64,000 nt of DNA from Phoronis australis. Its lineage: Eukaryota; Phoronida; Phoronidae. Positions 48,101 through 58,700 of the stretch are shown here, in pieces. The stretch spans positions 62,001 through 126,000 of the forward strand of contig NMRA01000105.1 in NCBI GenBank assembly GCA_002633005.1, read 5' to 3'. Numbering within the stretch: position 1 is the stretch's first letter; the number at the start of each line of letters is the position of its first letter. Position numbers and translations under genes: made by a program. The notes beneath the pieces were generated by a model. It saw only the letters and a list, made by a program, of their open reading frames with translations, was not told where the DNA came from and ran no database searches.

Positions 48101-51100
48101 GGGCGTTCTTTTTGCTGAAATGGAAAACTGGGGGATTTGCGTGCTTGAAGATGACAAATTTTTGTCTTTTGGTCCCAATATTGCATGCACAGTCTCACCT
48201 ACTGAGAGACACGGATACAATCGGGCCTGTCACATTACTGTTGATGGTTTCCTAGTTTTGTCCGTTTACTGCCCATAGTATTTTAAGTGTGTGCTTAGAT
48301 GTAGCATGGTGACCTGGGATTTTTACCAAACAGGCACTTGGTATGTGGCCTAAATCAAATGTTTGCTTCTTGGATGGAACGCACTTTATGGCCAGTTTAA
48401 CATGCAAGTGAGTGCATTGTCAATGGTCCTGTGAGGGTGTTTTTGAATCTCATTTTTAGCTTAGTTAACAGTAAAATGTTCGGTTAAAAGTGTTCAGAAT
48501 TCACCATTGTCTTCTGTGATGACAGTGAAAAAATTGAGAGAAGTTACTTACTAGAAGACTATAAGTTAGTCATGTGATCAATGGCCTGAACTGCAGGCTT
48601 GAAACGATATGCTTATAGTCTTCTATTCTCACGAAAACAACAACGGATTTAAAACTTGACATGTTTCGGTGTCATTTATTAAACACCATCCTCAGAAGTC
48701 ATAATACAGTGGCCACCTAGCTAGGCCCAGCAACAAGTAATGAAGCACAGATACAGTCAGTTACAGGGAGTGACAATGAACTATACCAACAATGACAACC
48801 TGTGGTGTGTCAGTTGCCTATTGAGATTGGGCTTGCACCAACTGATATGTAAAGCCTCACGAATTTTAAGCTCCTTTGTTGTTACTGCCTGGTCTATTAT
48901 TGCAAAGTCATTGAAAGAGCACTGCTGATAGCAATGAGTAAGTAACTCGAAATCAAATAGATGCTGGAATGCCGTGCAGTTACCGACGAATTAAAATATA
49001 AAACAGTATAACTAGTAAAACTAAAACGACGAGTGTCAGTACTAAAATATATTAAAATATCCCCCCATTTCGAGCGATGCGCTCTTTGTCAAGGGTTTAA
49101 GTAACTTCTCTGACTCCTTTTTACTACGACAATGTTGAATGTTATGGTATCATTCTGTGTTTAAATCACTAACAGTTTGTTTTAACAAACTTATTTAAGA
49201 CCAAATATGGGCATAGTTGATACTGGTCTGTACCTTGACTTATGCGGAGACCTGTACTCACCGATTAAAAAGGGCCTCCACGTATCAAATTCAGCCAAGA
49301 GCTCGTGTTTTCTTTTGAAAAGTTGCGCAAAGGCACGTAAGCAAACAGGAACATCACCGAATAAGAAGTAACCACTTACTTAGAGACATTTCAGTTAGAT
49401 GCAGACATTTTGGCCTGGTGCGCCTGGCCTTTTTTGATGAATGAGGGGTTTCCCGCCTTTTACCTGTCTCCCCTGTATTCCAACATTATCATTATATGAA
49501 AGACGGAAACCCCTTATTCATCGAAAAAAGGCCTGGCGTACCAGGCCGAAACGTCTGCATCTAACTAAATCGTCTCTAAGTAAGTGATTATTTCTTATTC
49601 CAATGCCTCTAGATACCAGTGAACAACTTATTCTCCAGGAGCATCACCATTTGCCAAGTGATGAGTGAAAAACAAATACCATGCTTGCTCATCTCTTACC
49701 AGTTTGAAGACGAGCACTATTTGACTAGCATATTTTGTCCTGGTAGATGGGCTGCAGGCCTCGTGGATTTAATTTACCCTAATAGGGGAATATTAATTTT
49801 CTTTGTTAACAGTTGGCTGGAGCAAAAATGCATTCTCTGTGTTCCAGTAAGATTGTGGTTTTGTTTCAGCATGCTATGCCACTTGCTGGGTTTTCTCTAT
49901 TCTACCACCTCATTTATGAACACGCCGTATTATACAGTCAGTCAGGTAGGCTAGTGGTTTATTGAACATCTGTAAGGTTATCTCCAACCTTATTCACAAA
50001 AATTGGCCATTTTTACAATATTTCACTTGTGTCTAGCAAAATACCTTATCTTCATTCTCTGGGAACTTCAAATACAAAATAACGAGAGAAAAAGTTTTAG
50101 CAGAACCACCATGGAACCGCACAACCACATAGATATTTGTTTACTACTTATCCAAGGTCAAAGTTTAAAGGGCTTTCAATTAAATCGAATCTCCCGCCAG
50201 GTACAGAATAGCTTCGTATACCCTCAGTCCTTTCATTCACAAAGTCGCCATAACATTGAGCCAACGAGGTGTACTTGTGATAGGATGGTGCCGGGGAAAA
50301 CTAAGACAAAACGTAGTTTTGATCCTAAGAGAATTGTGCGTCTACGTGCATACGACCGTTAGCGTTGAAAATGAATGCTACGAGTCGCCTCAGGCCTCTG
50401 TGATCATGAACACAGAAAGTTGTGAAAAGAGATTAATCCTCACCCTAATTCCTTAATTCAATTAATAAGTTGACATTTTGATGTTTCGATCTCATGCTAA
50501 CGACATACTTTGACCACCGATTCGATTTTTGTAATCCATTTCTTACTTAGTTTTGTATCAGTCTCCCAGCACGTGACGTGTACAGGCTATGAATTGTGAC
50601 CTACTTAGAAAGTATGGCGTAAACAACAGTAAAAGTTGACTGGGAACAATACGTCTGTTTGAGGTTTAATGATAATTAAGTTAGTTACGCACTGCAAAAT
50701 CAGTTGACATTGCGAGTGAATGTTGAAATAGCTAACATAGTTAAGGATTGTATAGGTTTTGTGTACCAAAAACAAGTTTTCACCGAAGACTTTGAGATTT
50801 TCACTTGTCCCAGTTTAATCGGCTTTTTCTCGGCTTTGGCAAATCGACTTTATTTGAACACTAGTTCTCGAAAACAGCTAAATGGATTTCGCTGAAACTT
50901 TCCAGACTTAATATTTAGTCACCAATCTCAAAAACACTGTTAGCATTTTTGACCTAAAGGCCTAGTTTTTACGTAATGTGACAAAGACGAATACGACTTC
51001 ACAATTTTTTACAAAAATAAATTACATTTTGCGAGTTGATTTGCCATAGAAACCAAACAAACAGACTAATCAGAAATTCCTAACAGCGTTTTTGAGGTAA

Positions 51101-54100
51101 CTGGTGAAGTTTTCATTTAAAAAAGGTTTCATTAAAATCGACCAAGGAGTTATTTTGCTATGAATGTACCTTTCTTAAAAATAAAATTTTGACTTAAAAA
51201 GGTTTTTATGTAAAAATAATAACGGCACATAAATACAAAAAGTATATTTATATTTCCTGGTCTTTGTTCTTTCAGAAAATATATACTTTTACTGGTTGAC
51301 AAAGCTTAGTTTTTCTGATATACGAGTTAGAATGGAGGCCACTAAATAAGGTTGGAGATAACCTTAAAATGACTTCTCTGTAGATGGGTCACTTGTGACA
51401 GTTTGCCGGGTCACCAACATAGTTGTGTTGTTCAAAAATAATTAAAAGAATACTAAACCCTATCAAGGCCTCATTCTGCCAGCTGTAACTCACCTAGAGC
51501 ATTTTATCAAACACGTTTTTTCTGGTATGAAAATTTGTATCGTATTATTTTATTGTATTTCATTATATTGTATTTTATTTGTTATATATTTTCAGAACCT
51601 GTATTGATTCCTGTGCTTGAGTTCAGTGTGCCTAAGTTGTGGTTGATTTTGGCCTGCAACGTTGTTACACAGTATCCTTTTTTGTGTTTGAAGTTGTTTC
51701 CCACCTCTTTTAGGTGTTTAGTGTCAGACCGCACTTACATTATGCTGAAATCGAGTGCGACTTGGTCTAAATTTACGATCAGTTTTTACCCGCTCCATTT
51801 ACACGTCTGCCATTTTGAAGAAGATGTTGCTCTAGAATAATCCTCACTACTTCCTGACGCGGACCCTAATGGTATCACATTATGGTTGCAGTGTTGAGTT
51901 CTTCCAAAACAGTTTGCATTTACACTCATCTGACAGTTGTATGATAACAACTTGCACCTCAAACATGTCAGTGTTGTGTAAACGAGTTTGTTAAGGGAGC
52001 AAAAGCAACCTCAGTAAGGCAACAGTGTTATAGTATTTAATTTTATGTTTTCTATTTAGCACTTTATGTTGGGAAATTTGACCCATCACACCTTATGCAT
52101 TTGCCATGTTTGAAAACACTCAATACATGTTGAAAATGTAAACTACTAATAGTCAAACCGTGTCTCGATGAACCTTCCAGCGACTTGTCTAAAATGTTCC
52201 TTGTAACTGAATTTTGCTGTAACCAAATCAACTGTACACAGTATAGTTGGAATAGTAAACAAATGTTTATTTTATTTGATAATAATTGTAGTATTATGGT
52301 AAAAGACAAGTAATACAAATAACACTACCACAATGCATTGGTCGAGGTCAAGATTTATCCAGCTGAAAAACACTCTACCCAATTCAATCTTCACCAAACA
52401 GTATTCAAGCTTGCAAACAATTTGTCCCTTCAGCACGCCATCTTTTTGGTGGCGCAGCACGCCATCTTTTTGGTGGCATGCTGACGGGACAAGTTGTTTG
52501 CAACATATTTCCACGCCTTACTGAAAAAGATACATTAATACAAATTATTCAAGCTTGTTCAATATTATTCAAGCCTGTTCAATATTATTCAAGCCTTTTG
52601 GGCCTACCATATTGAAGATTATGGATAGTTGTGATCCGCTATTCAGTAAATCGACACGCTATACATTTTAGCATTTCTGGTATGAAGAAGTGATTTGATT
52701 AGTGTTCTCAGTTGAACCAGGTGTTCATAAAAATTTACTCCTATCAAATAGGTATTAAATTTATGAAATATTCAAATTTAGAATAACGATGGTATCCATC
52801 CATTTGTAGAGTACCTTGACAAATTGACATAAAATGTCATAAAATAATATGATCGTTTATTTGTCCATTTAGCAATCTTTCTATTTACTAAATAAGTAAA
52901 CAAATGTTTATTTTATTTGATAATGATTATAGTAATGACAAAAGACAAGTAATACAAGTATTATTACCACAATACATTTGTCGAGTTCAAATAATCTTTA
53001 CTGCCAAAATTTATCAATCTCAAAAACATCCTACCCAAGTCAAGGTTCACCAATATTCAAACTTATTTAATATTATACACGCTTGTCCTGTCCAATATTC
53101 AAACTTGTTTAACATTATTCAAACTTCTCCAATATTATACAAACTTGTCCGTTTATTACTTTAGCTTGTCCAATACTATTCAAGCTTGTCCAATATTATT
53201 CAATATTATTCAAGCTTTTTGGGTCTACCACATTCAAGGTTCTATATTAAGTGTACCCTACCTTGCTAGTAACATGGTACATCACTTAATGTTAGCCCAC
53301 CTCATCATGTTCATTGTCACTCGTAAACGGGCCATAGGATATTTGTTTTGATGACCTGACGATATGAAAATGAGCTTTGCTTGGGGATTGAATTTTCTAA
53401 AGGTAGTCTGCTTGAATTATGTTACTGACCTGTAGCCAAGAGGTTCAGTTTCCCAAGTCGAATTCAGTGCGTAAAAGGTGACCAAGAAGTGATTCTATGC
53501 TCTACGAAAGCTCAAAGTTAATAGTTTGGCCTATCTTGCTTTTAATATTTGATCACCAAAAGCAATGGAGCCATTGTCTTAAGGAACAAACTGGTTTTCT
53601 TTCCAATCACTAGGTGGAGTTATTGCAACCGCATCCTAGCTGTGCTATAAGTTTGTTTCCATGCTTTTGTATTGCTGTCTGACTGGAAGCTTTTCCGCAT
53701 TTCATTTTACATATCTTCTTTTCAACAATTTGCCAAAGTTCGACAATAGATGAATTTTGAAACGGCCGCGCCATTTTGAAATCTACTATCCCGCCAGACA
53801 GCAATCAGGTCTTTGGTGGACGGGATGTTTCAACCTTCTGGTACAAACAGCGTTTTGACACTTTTCTGCTATACTTATGTCGGCAAATTTTCACTCTGCT
53901 GTGTGATGGGCCATGGGTTGAACTAATACCTTAATAAAGGATAGGGCAAACGTTTTGAAATATCAATGGATGAACAAGAACACCACGTCTCATACATTTC
54001 CCAATGTGAAAAAGAATCCGCAACAAAGCCACTGGCTGCGGCTGATAAAGCAGGAGAGTTTCAATCCCAGGTGTCAAAAACCTTAAATATGTTAGGGAAC

Positions 54101-54727
54101 TTTTCTAAAAACTAGTGAGTTAATGATGGAAGGGACTGACAATGAACTTATTCTTCTGCTTCTAATCTAAATTAATGAACCGCTGTTAAGTAGTTGAATT
54201 TCTGTCCTCCAAACAGAATCGGGATCAATTGGTAGTCAGTTTTGTGCTCTCATTACTCTAGAGAGCGCCAATATGAAAAGTCCTCTGTTGGTGTTTTTCA
54301 CAACTTGTGCTTCTCTAGTTCCTGGTGCAGTTTTGCTTATGGCTAATGTGTTAACATGTCATACTGCTTCTTGGGCCTGTGTGTTTTAATCACGTTTGAT
54401 ACCTGTACCGTTGCAAGCTTAGGCTTCAAACTATACCACCAACTTTTCATGTACTTCTCGCCTTAACTCTGCACCAGGTATGTATGCATACGGTCTGTGT
54501 TTGTCCTGACTTCCGAGTATCAATCGCTGACCGTCACGCTGGTCATCACGTTGCGCAAGTTCTTCAGCCTGTTGTTCTCCGTCTTTTACTTCCGTAACCC
54601 GTTCACGCTGTACCATTGGGTCGGCACCTTCCTGGTGTTTGGAGGTACTCTGCTTTTTGTCGATGTCTTCTCCATGTTGGCGAATAGGAAATCAGAACAG
54701 CTAAGTGGACGACAAAAGAATGAATGA
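42008..54727 (+). CDS. SLC35B4: SLC35B4 orthologue: nucleotide-sugar (UDP-xylose/UDP-GlcNAc) transporter, nine exons, N-terminal exon missing
   Basis: Nine exons join in frame: 42008-42121, 42957-43059, 44381-44430, 44998-45076, 46935-46986, 47449-47558, 49870-49945, 51596-51671 and 54478-54727. All flanking introns have GT-AG ends. The joined product is 302 codons ending at TGA 54725-54727. The human family member is about 331 residues, so only the first ~25-28 residues are absent. Diagnostic stretches are VNNYALNFNISLPLHMIFKS, KEALFYNHAMPLAGF, VVTQYVCIRSVF and SLTVTLVITLRKFFSL. Family knowledge: SLC35B4 is a ten-helix antiporter in Golgi/ER membrane that imports UDP-xylose and UDP-GlcNAc for glycosylation. 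The first exon must end in codon phase 2; I did not find it between about 35 and 42 kb, and the 16-N gap at 40101 or sequence further upstream could hold it. Introns contain minisatellites, MITEs and a Penelope-like fragment, but the reading frame is intact, so the gene looks functional. Confidence 0.93.
42957..43059 (+). CDS. SLC35B4: SLC35B4 exon containing VNNYALN...HMIFKS
   Basis: Acceptor TTTTCAG ends at 42956; donor TCG|GTAAGT follows 43059. It reads NYVVMVSVFFITSSVNNYAL then NFNISLPLHMIFKS, one of the most conserved parts of the family. The last 40 bases plus the donor and early intron are the founder unit of a 51-bp tandem array that continues into the intron (see the repeat at 43020-43413). 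I chose the first donor because it joins in phase 0 to GSLVANM in the next exon. Confidence 0.93.
43020..43413 (+). repeat. 51-bp minisatellite made from SLC35B4 exon end plus splice donor (about 7.7 units)
   Basis: The unit starts at the coding sequence for LNFNISLPLHMIFKS and runs through the donor GTAAGT. Seven near-full units and a partial eighth follow one another; the third is shortened to about 46 bp. Donor state by unit: GTAAGT intact after 43059 (the real donor), after 43110, 43207, 43309 and 43360; lost in the third unit (ATTAAG) and fifth unit (AATAAG). The coding part is visible in the copies, for example SLPLHMIFQS. Because the unit is a multiple of three, use of the donor after 43110 would insert 17 residues in frame; the later donors change the phase. 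Confidence 0.93.
44070..44150 (+). repeat. tRNA-like sequence, possible SINE head
   Basis: CCCAATGACTCATTGGATTA is followed by a B-box-like GGGTTCAAGTCCTG and closing TTGGG, so the ends can pair (CCCAA/TTGGG). The anticodon loop lacks the expected U33 and the stem has a mismatch. A tRNA-derived SINE fragment or tRNA pseudogene is likelier than a working tRNA. Confidence 0.35.
44381..44430 (+). CDS. SLC35B4: SLC35B4 exon GSLVANMVLGIFILKR
   Basis: A 50-bp exon between acceptor TTTCCAG and donor GTACGG. It matches the family motif GSLIANMILGIIILKKRY. It ends with AG of a Ser codon completed by the T that opens the next exon. Confidence 0.93.
44640..44930 (+). repeat. ~60-bp diverged intronic minisatellite in SLC35B4
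   Basis: About four to five units with a 60-bp period, marked by TTTGAACATCTTGCTATAG-like blocks near 44718, 44777, 44837 and 44897. Several units contain acceptor-like TATAG, TTTTAG or TTGCAG shortly before the real exon at 44998. Confidence 0.75.
44998..45076 (+). CDS. SLC35B4: SLC35B4 exon YKMSKYISVAVVTAGIFICS
   Basis: Acceptor CCCACAG ends at 44997; donor GAG|GTCAGT follows 45076. It encodes YKMSKYISVAVVTAGIFICS then LMSAQE, the fourth-helix region of the family (KYxSxAxVxxGIFICTxMSA). It ends in phase 0. Confidence 0.92.
45181..45490. mobile_element. MITE with ~80-bp near-perfect terminal inverted repeats and GC-rich tandem core
   Basis: Left arm 45181-45265 (AAACAGCTTATTATTTAAAA...) is the reverse complement of the right arm at about 45407-45490. 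The core at 45265-45405 is GC-rich, unlike its surroundings, and holds three ~50-bp units built from GGCCCCGCCGAAAGGCGGCC-like blocks plus the palindrome ATATTAATAT. The flanks TTTA/TTTA could be a 4-bp target duplication, but the boundary is ambiguous. It sits in an SLC35B4 intron. Confidence 0.85.
46597..46880 (+). repeat. Low-complexity CT-rich (CCTCCCT) tract in SLC35B4 intron
   Basis: A TATATATA run at about 46600 is followed by CCTCCCTACATCTCC-type pyrimidine repeats up to about 46880. Long open frames here on both strands come from the low complexity and are not genes. The tract may lengthen the polypyrimidine context before the acceptor at 46934. Confidence 0.8.
46935..46986 (+). CDS. 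SLC35B4: SLC35B4 exon KPQNSKDEETDLSRWFT
   Basis: Acceptor ATTTCAG ends at 46934; donor ACTG|GTAAAC follows 46986. This is the short, charged loop before the fifth helix. Its sequence is poorly conserved in the family, but the phases match both neighbours: it starts at phase 0 and leaves one G for the Gly codon of GIAMLSF. Confidence 0.8.
47449..47558 (+). CDS. SLC35B4: SLC35B4 exon GIAMLSFSLFASARLGIYQE...KEALFYN
   Basis: Acceptor GTTACAG ends at 47448; donor AAT|GTATGT follows 47558. It reads GIAMLSFSLFASARLGIYQE then QTYAQYGKHPKEALFYN, matching the family motif SARxGIxQExxYxxxGKHxKEALFYNH. The exon end and donor are repeated twice more downstream with a 55-bp period. Only the first donor avoids an immediate in-frame TAA. 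Confidence 0.94.
47530..47675 (+). repeat. 55-bp tandem triplication spanning SLC35B4 exon end and donor
   Basis: The sequence CATTGTTTTACAATGTATG begins at 47545 and recurs at 47600 and 47655 (third copy GTAAAC), an exact 55-bp period. Each unit carries codons for H-(P/S)-K-(E/V)-ALFYN followed by a GT donor. The first unit belongs to the true exon. Reading past it meets TAA in GTATGTATATAA, so the downstream donors cannot give a full protein. Confidence 0.93.
48600..48990 (-). pseudogene. 3' fragment of a Penelope-like retroelement (GIY-YIG endonuclease C-terminus)
   Basis: On the minus strand, 48975 down to a TAG at 48781 reads HLFDFELLTHCYQQCSFNDF, then AIIDQAVTTKELKIREALHI, then SWCKPNLNRQL. 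The pattern KELKIREAL-HI-x-KPxLNRQ is the C-terminal end of the endonuclease domain in Penelope-like elements. Downstream on the same strand are the typical 3' sequences TTCTGAGGATGGTGTTTAAT and GAAACATGTCAAG. No reverse transcriptase is present, so this is a 5'-truncated copy in an SLC35B4 intron. Confidence 0.75.
49360..49599. mobile_element. 240-bp MITE with ~95-bp inverted repeats
   Basis: AATAAGAAGTAACCACTTAC at 49360 is mirrored by GTAAGTGATTATTTCTTATT ending at 49599. The arms continue through ATGCAGACATTTTGGCCTGG, CTTTTTTGATGAATGAGGGG and their complements. The loop is about 50 bp. No clear target duplication. It lies about 270 bp before the SLC35B4 exon at 49870. Confidence 0.85.
49870..49945 (+). 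CDS. SLC35B4: SLC35B4 exon HAMPLAGFSLFYHLIYEHAV
   Basis: Acceptor TTTCAG ends at 49869; donor CAG|GTAGGC follows 49945. It continues directly from ...KEALFYN with HAMPLAGFSLFYHLIYEHAV then LYSQS, as in the family (HALPLPGF...IYDHAVLF). Confidence 0.92.
51596..51671 (+). CDS. SLC35B4: SLC35B4 exon PVLIPVLEFSVPKLWLILAC NVVTQ
   Basis: Acceptor TTTTCAG ends at 51595. The donor is ACACA|GTATCC after 51671, leaving CA to pair with the G opening the next exon (Gln). It encodes EPVLIPVLEFSVPKLWLILA then CNVVTQ, matching the family's ELYEIPVIG...IMWFYLLMNIITQY. Confidence 0.9.
52255..53235 (+). repeat. ~640-bp tandem duplication in SLC35B4 intron, each copy ending in a TTCAAGC minisatellite
   Basis: AAACAAATGTTTATTTTATT at 52258 recurs at 52900. 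The match continues through GACAAGTAATACAA, ACCACAAT-CATT and a short-unit (ATTATTCAAGCTTGTCCAAT) array, then TTTTGGG(C/T)CTACCA. The first copy also contains a 23-bp head-to-tail duplication (CAGCACGCCATCTTTTTGG...) at about 52433-52480. Confidence 0.8.
54478..54727 (+). CDS. SLC35B4: SLC35B4 terminal exon
   Basis: Acceptor GCACCAG ends at 54477. The exon reads YVCIRSVFVLTSEYQSLTVT, then LVITLRKFFSLLFSVFYFRN, PFTLYHWVGTFLVFGGTLLF and a lysine-ending tail, then TGA. This is the C-terminal pair of helices and cytosolic tail of the family. No canonical AATAAA lies close to the stop, so I could not place the poly(A) site. Confidence 0.95.
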
Positions 54728-55859
54728 GGAAGTTGCACGATCAAAAATGCTTCAACTGGGAAAAGAGTTTTTAATTTCTATTTTTTTCAGATAAAATAAC
54801 ATTGCATAACATTCGCATAATTTCCATCTAACCCACTCACTTCCGGGCATTTTACAGTAGTATGCCCTTAGTTGAATGGTGTGATTTCCTTTGATACCAT
54901 CTTTATTGTGGGCAGGATGTCACCTCACATGCACAAGTCTTACTATTATTATTATGATTATTATAGGTGATTATCTCTCACATTTTTTGCATTTCAAAGA
55001 GTTGCTCAAGGTATTTAATAGACTTGATTGTTGTTGTTTGTATGATAATAGGTCGCAGGTCAGAACGTTTACCCATGTATTTTTCTACTTAGGATCAAGT
55101 AAGTGTGGTTATTGGCTATAACCAGAGTTGGTGTCTGCGATAATTCACATTGTGCTGTTGAAATAATGAGTGATAGAAATGTATGGCAAAAGTTCTTCAA
55201 TTTGGGACAAAACATGTTTTTAAAGGCTCATAATGTTTCTACAAATGAAAAGCAAGTGTACTTAACAGTTCTATGGTAAAACCAGTGTTAACAATGATGT
55301 AGTTTCCTTGAGAAATTGACAGTATGGAATTCCTATTATGTCCCAAACTGAAGATTTTTCACCATTATCGTATTGCCACGCCATTAGGCCCATGGGTGTC
55401 TGTGTGTAACAGTTCATATATGCAAAACTTGGGCACATGCGCCAATATGCAAACCACTTGGGTAAAAAGGCATGCCTTCGGATATATGCTCATGGGCCTA
55501 AAGGCTTAGCAATACAGTAAAATATTGTTTATGAAAGGCGAGTCAATTTTTAAAAAGAAAATGGGTGCGCTTATACATGAATTAATGTATGGGCCTATGC
55601 AGGGGACATTCCGTAGGCTTATATGCTTGCCCCTATATGCAAACCACTTGGGTAAAAAAGGCTGCGAAAAAAGTCATTTTGTCGGATATGGATCCATGGG
55701 CATAACAGCACGGCAATACAGTATTTGATCAACAGTGTAGTAAGGGGTCAGTAATTATGTTCTTGGGTAAGGTGCTCATTTCCAATTAAGTGTACTTACT
55801 TTTTTACTTGGTGAAATGAAATTTCTCCACGTATGTTGCTAAGACATGAATTTTTTGTT
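54728..55859. other. Downstream flank of SLC35B4; a small duplicated block at 55320-55730
   Basis: TATGCAAACCACTTGGGTAA occurs at 55447 and 55636, with matching surroundings (GGCTTA, ATGGGC...TAAC-GC-CAATACAGTA), so ~190 bp is tandemly repeated. The short frames here are part of that repeat. Confidence 0.55.
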
Positions 55860-56720
55860 TCTTTGTTCGTATGCTACAGCTCGCAGTTATTATGGGATCA
55901 ACATGAAGTGTCTCGTGAATGGCGCAAAGTCTTTAATGTTTTGCTTGAAATTGGACGCAAGATGGCGCTGTGGTGGCCATTTTTCTATTTTTTTGGCTTG
56001 CAGAATAATAGCTTCACTGTTTCTGGTGGGATTTTTTTGATTTTTTTTTCAGTGGATTAATCATTCTAAGAGTATCGCAACTGTGTAATTTTTTCTCAAG
56101 GTCTTACCATTCTCCAGGATTTTCCGGGGGCTGTTCTCCAATTAAGTGAGTTTTTGTACCGTATCTTCGGCGTCCCTTGACGGATCTATCTGAGCTTTGG
56201 TGTGTGGACAGATCTTTTTAAAGCGCTACCAGCATCATGAAACCCATTTCTTGCTATGACTTACCGTTCTTGCGATATTCAAGTTTTTTGCTCATATGAC
56301 TGTTTTTTTTCACTACTCTTATATGGCTGCACTTTGTGAGCCTTTGTTAGCCATATTTTTTCTAGAAATAGCATGTTTCGTCTGATCAACATGAAATTTA
56401 AGTATCAGGTTTACTAAGAGTCAATAGTCTGAGGAATTTTGTACATGGGTGAAATTGGATGCAAGTGATGGCTCTGTGACAGCCATTTTTTGAATTGTTT
56501 GCCGACCTCTAGCTTTGCGATCCTTTGCTCAAACCTTTTCAAATTTGGTACATATGTGAATGGATCTCCTCAAAGGCTATCTAATACATTGGGGTAATTA
56601 ACGTTAGGGTCAGGGTTGTTGATGTTCTTGGTTTCATCGTTGATCTCTCCTTTGAATTTTTATTGGATTTCACCAAGTGTCGCTCCTCAGAGCGCTGTCA
56701 TTTTGTTTGTCACTGCTACC
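55860..56720. repeat. Diverged block resembling the same ~200-bp-period repeat
   Basis: Successive units share TGATCAACATGAA(A/G)T, TTGG(A/T)CGCAAG or TTGGATGCAAGTG, ATGGC(G/T)CTGTG and TGGCCATTTTT at intervals of a few hundred bases. It resembles the 7450-8350 repeat type but is much more diverged. Open frames here are not supported as genes. Confidence 0.4.
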
Positions 56721-58058
56721 TACCATGGGGAAAGTTGGTCTGACTCAACAGTTATTATCTGAACATACTTAACATTTTTAACTTTTATGCTTATCTAATT
56801 GTTTATCGCTAAATTTGGACTAGGGACTTAATGGCTACAAATTCCTACACATGCCAAATACATCCACTATTTTTCAATTCGCAGTTTTGTCAATGCCAAG
56901 TTTTATTTACAGCACAGAAACTCACATACATAAGACACCAAATGTTACATGCAGCAAAACTTTATTTGATAAACCATTGTGACTGACTCCACATTTTGTG
57001 GCCAACTGTCTGGTTTGTGGGTTTCCATTATGGATTCCTGTTTTTGAATGAGTTACTCATCCATCTTCACACGTGCAGTCTCCATTCTTCTAAATGTATG
57101 GTTGTATAAAAAGCTAATCTATACTTTTTGATAGGTGGAGTTTTGTCCCACTTCCCTTTGTTGTCATGGTGCTAGCCTGGTACTGCATTATGGGAATTCA
57201 CCTAAGGTTTGTAAGACCTTATGCTGGTTTTCCACAAGCAGATTGTAAGTTTGCACATCAAATTGTTGTATAGACAACCATTTGTGCAGCAGCTATAGTG
57301 CTTATGCGGGTTAATAACAATAACACGAGATTCTGTAAGACTTAACTGTGATGTTACCAGAACTAGGGCAAAAACATCTTGTTTGGCCATTTGCACAATA
57401 TGTTAGCAGAGCTGTGTATTCTGTTCAGTTTAGGACGAGTTTTTGATCTTCTAGTGTGGAAAATATCAAATAAGCATTGTTGTTATGGGAAATGTAATTC
57501 AGATGGGCGTTATGGTTATCTAGAAAACATACAAGGGAGTATTTTTCATAAGTTTCTGGAAGATGACGAAAATGAACCTTCGTCAAGTGCAAACTATGGA
57601 TTTTACGCTGCAGGAGAAAGAATTAAGATCGAAAAGGTCAAAAAGCTTTCCTGTAATTGAATGTTACTAACATCAAAGGGCCTTCAAACCATATTTGGAC
57701 CCCGAATACGTGAATTGACGATTTCTATGTAACACTTCAAAGGGGACCCTTCCTCAAATAATTATACAAGTCTTTTACCATTGGAAGATTTTAAACAAAG
57801 ACCAAAGGAACCAAGCCCCCCCCCCTGCTAAGTACTCCCAAATGTTATAAACGAGTGTTTACAGCCGGCCACAAGGTTCGTAAAGTCAGTGTATGGGTAG
57901 TCAATACATTTTCTGTCCCATGTCCTTTTTGCAACATTGACTTCACGTACATACCTTAGCCCACTTCAACCTGAATTCTTGAGTCATGAGGCAGTAAAAA
58001 TTTACAAACCAATACATGTTTATTCTGAAACTGTTGGATTTAAAACACTTGAACTTCA

Positions 58059-58250
58059 GCATTAACATCAAATACATAGTCTACTTTGACATGGTTGGTT
58101 TGATGTGTTCTATAGAATTCATAAGATCAAATACATAGTCTACTTTGACATGGTTGGTTTGATGTGTTCTATAGAATTCATAACATCAAATACATAGTCT
58201 ACTTTGACACGGTTGGTTTGATGTGTTCTATAGATTTCATCAAGTATTTC
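58059..58250. repeat. 61-bp tandem repeat, three units
   Basis: TTTGACATGGTTGGTTTGAT recurs at 61-bp steps (about 58085, 58146 and 58207). It is a repeated 3' segment of the YqaJ-like frame on the minus strand. Since 61 is not a multiple of three, the extra units put the tail out of frame. Confidence 0.88.
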
Positions 58251-58700
58251 GATCATATCGTTAAAATACACTCTATCAAACGCATTAAGAACACACTGTA
58301 TATCCTTTCTGGTGTACAGCACCTGTTCACAAGAGTTCAGTCCAATAATACCCAGCTGTCCTTGAATTTGGGCATAATATGGACACTCAGGTCCACAGTG
58401 AAGGATGCCATCTACTTCAGTCACTCCCTCTTTCAGCATATTGTTAAAATACACGCTATCAAACGCATTAAGAACACGCTGTACATCCTTTCTGGTGTAC
58501 AGCACCTGTTCATAAGAGTTCAGTCCAATAATACCCAGCTGTCCTTGAATTTGGGCATAATATGGACACTCAGGTCCACAGTGAAGGATGCCATCCACTT
58601 CAGTCACTTCCTCTTTCAGCATATTGTTAAAATACACTCTATCAAACGCATTAAGAACACACTGTATATCCTTTCTGGTGTACAGCACCTGTTCACAAGA
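58235..58700. repeat. 183-bp tandem repeat, ~2.5 units, in frame
   Basis: GGTGTACAGCACCTGTTCA begins at about 58311, 58494 and 58677, an exact 183-bp step (61 codons). It repeats the core of a YqaJ-like nuclease domain in frame. Confidence 0.92.

Noticed and set aside
49619-49954. 111-residue ORF overlapping an SLC35B4 exon
   Set aside because: Only 49870-49945 is coding, in another frame, with proper splice sites.
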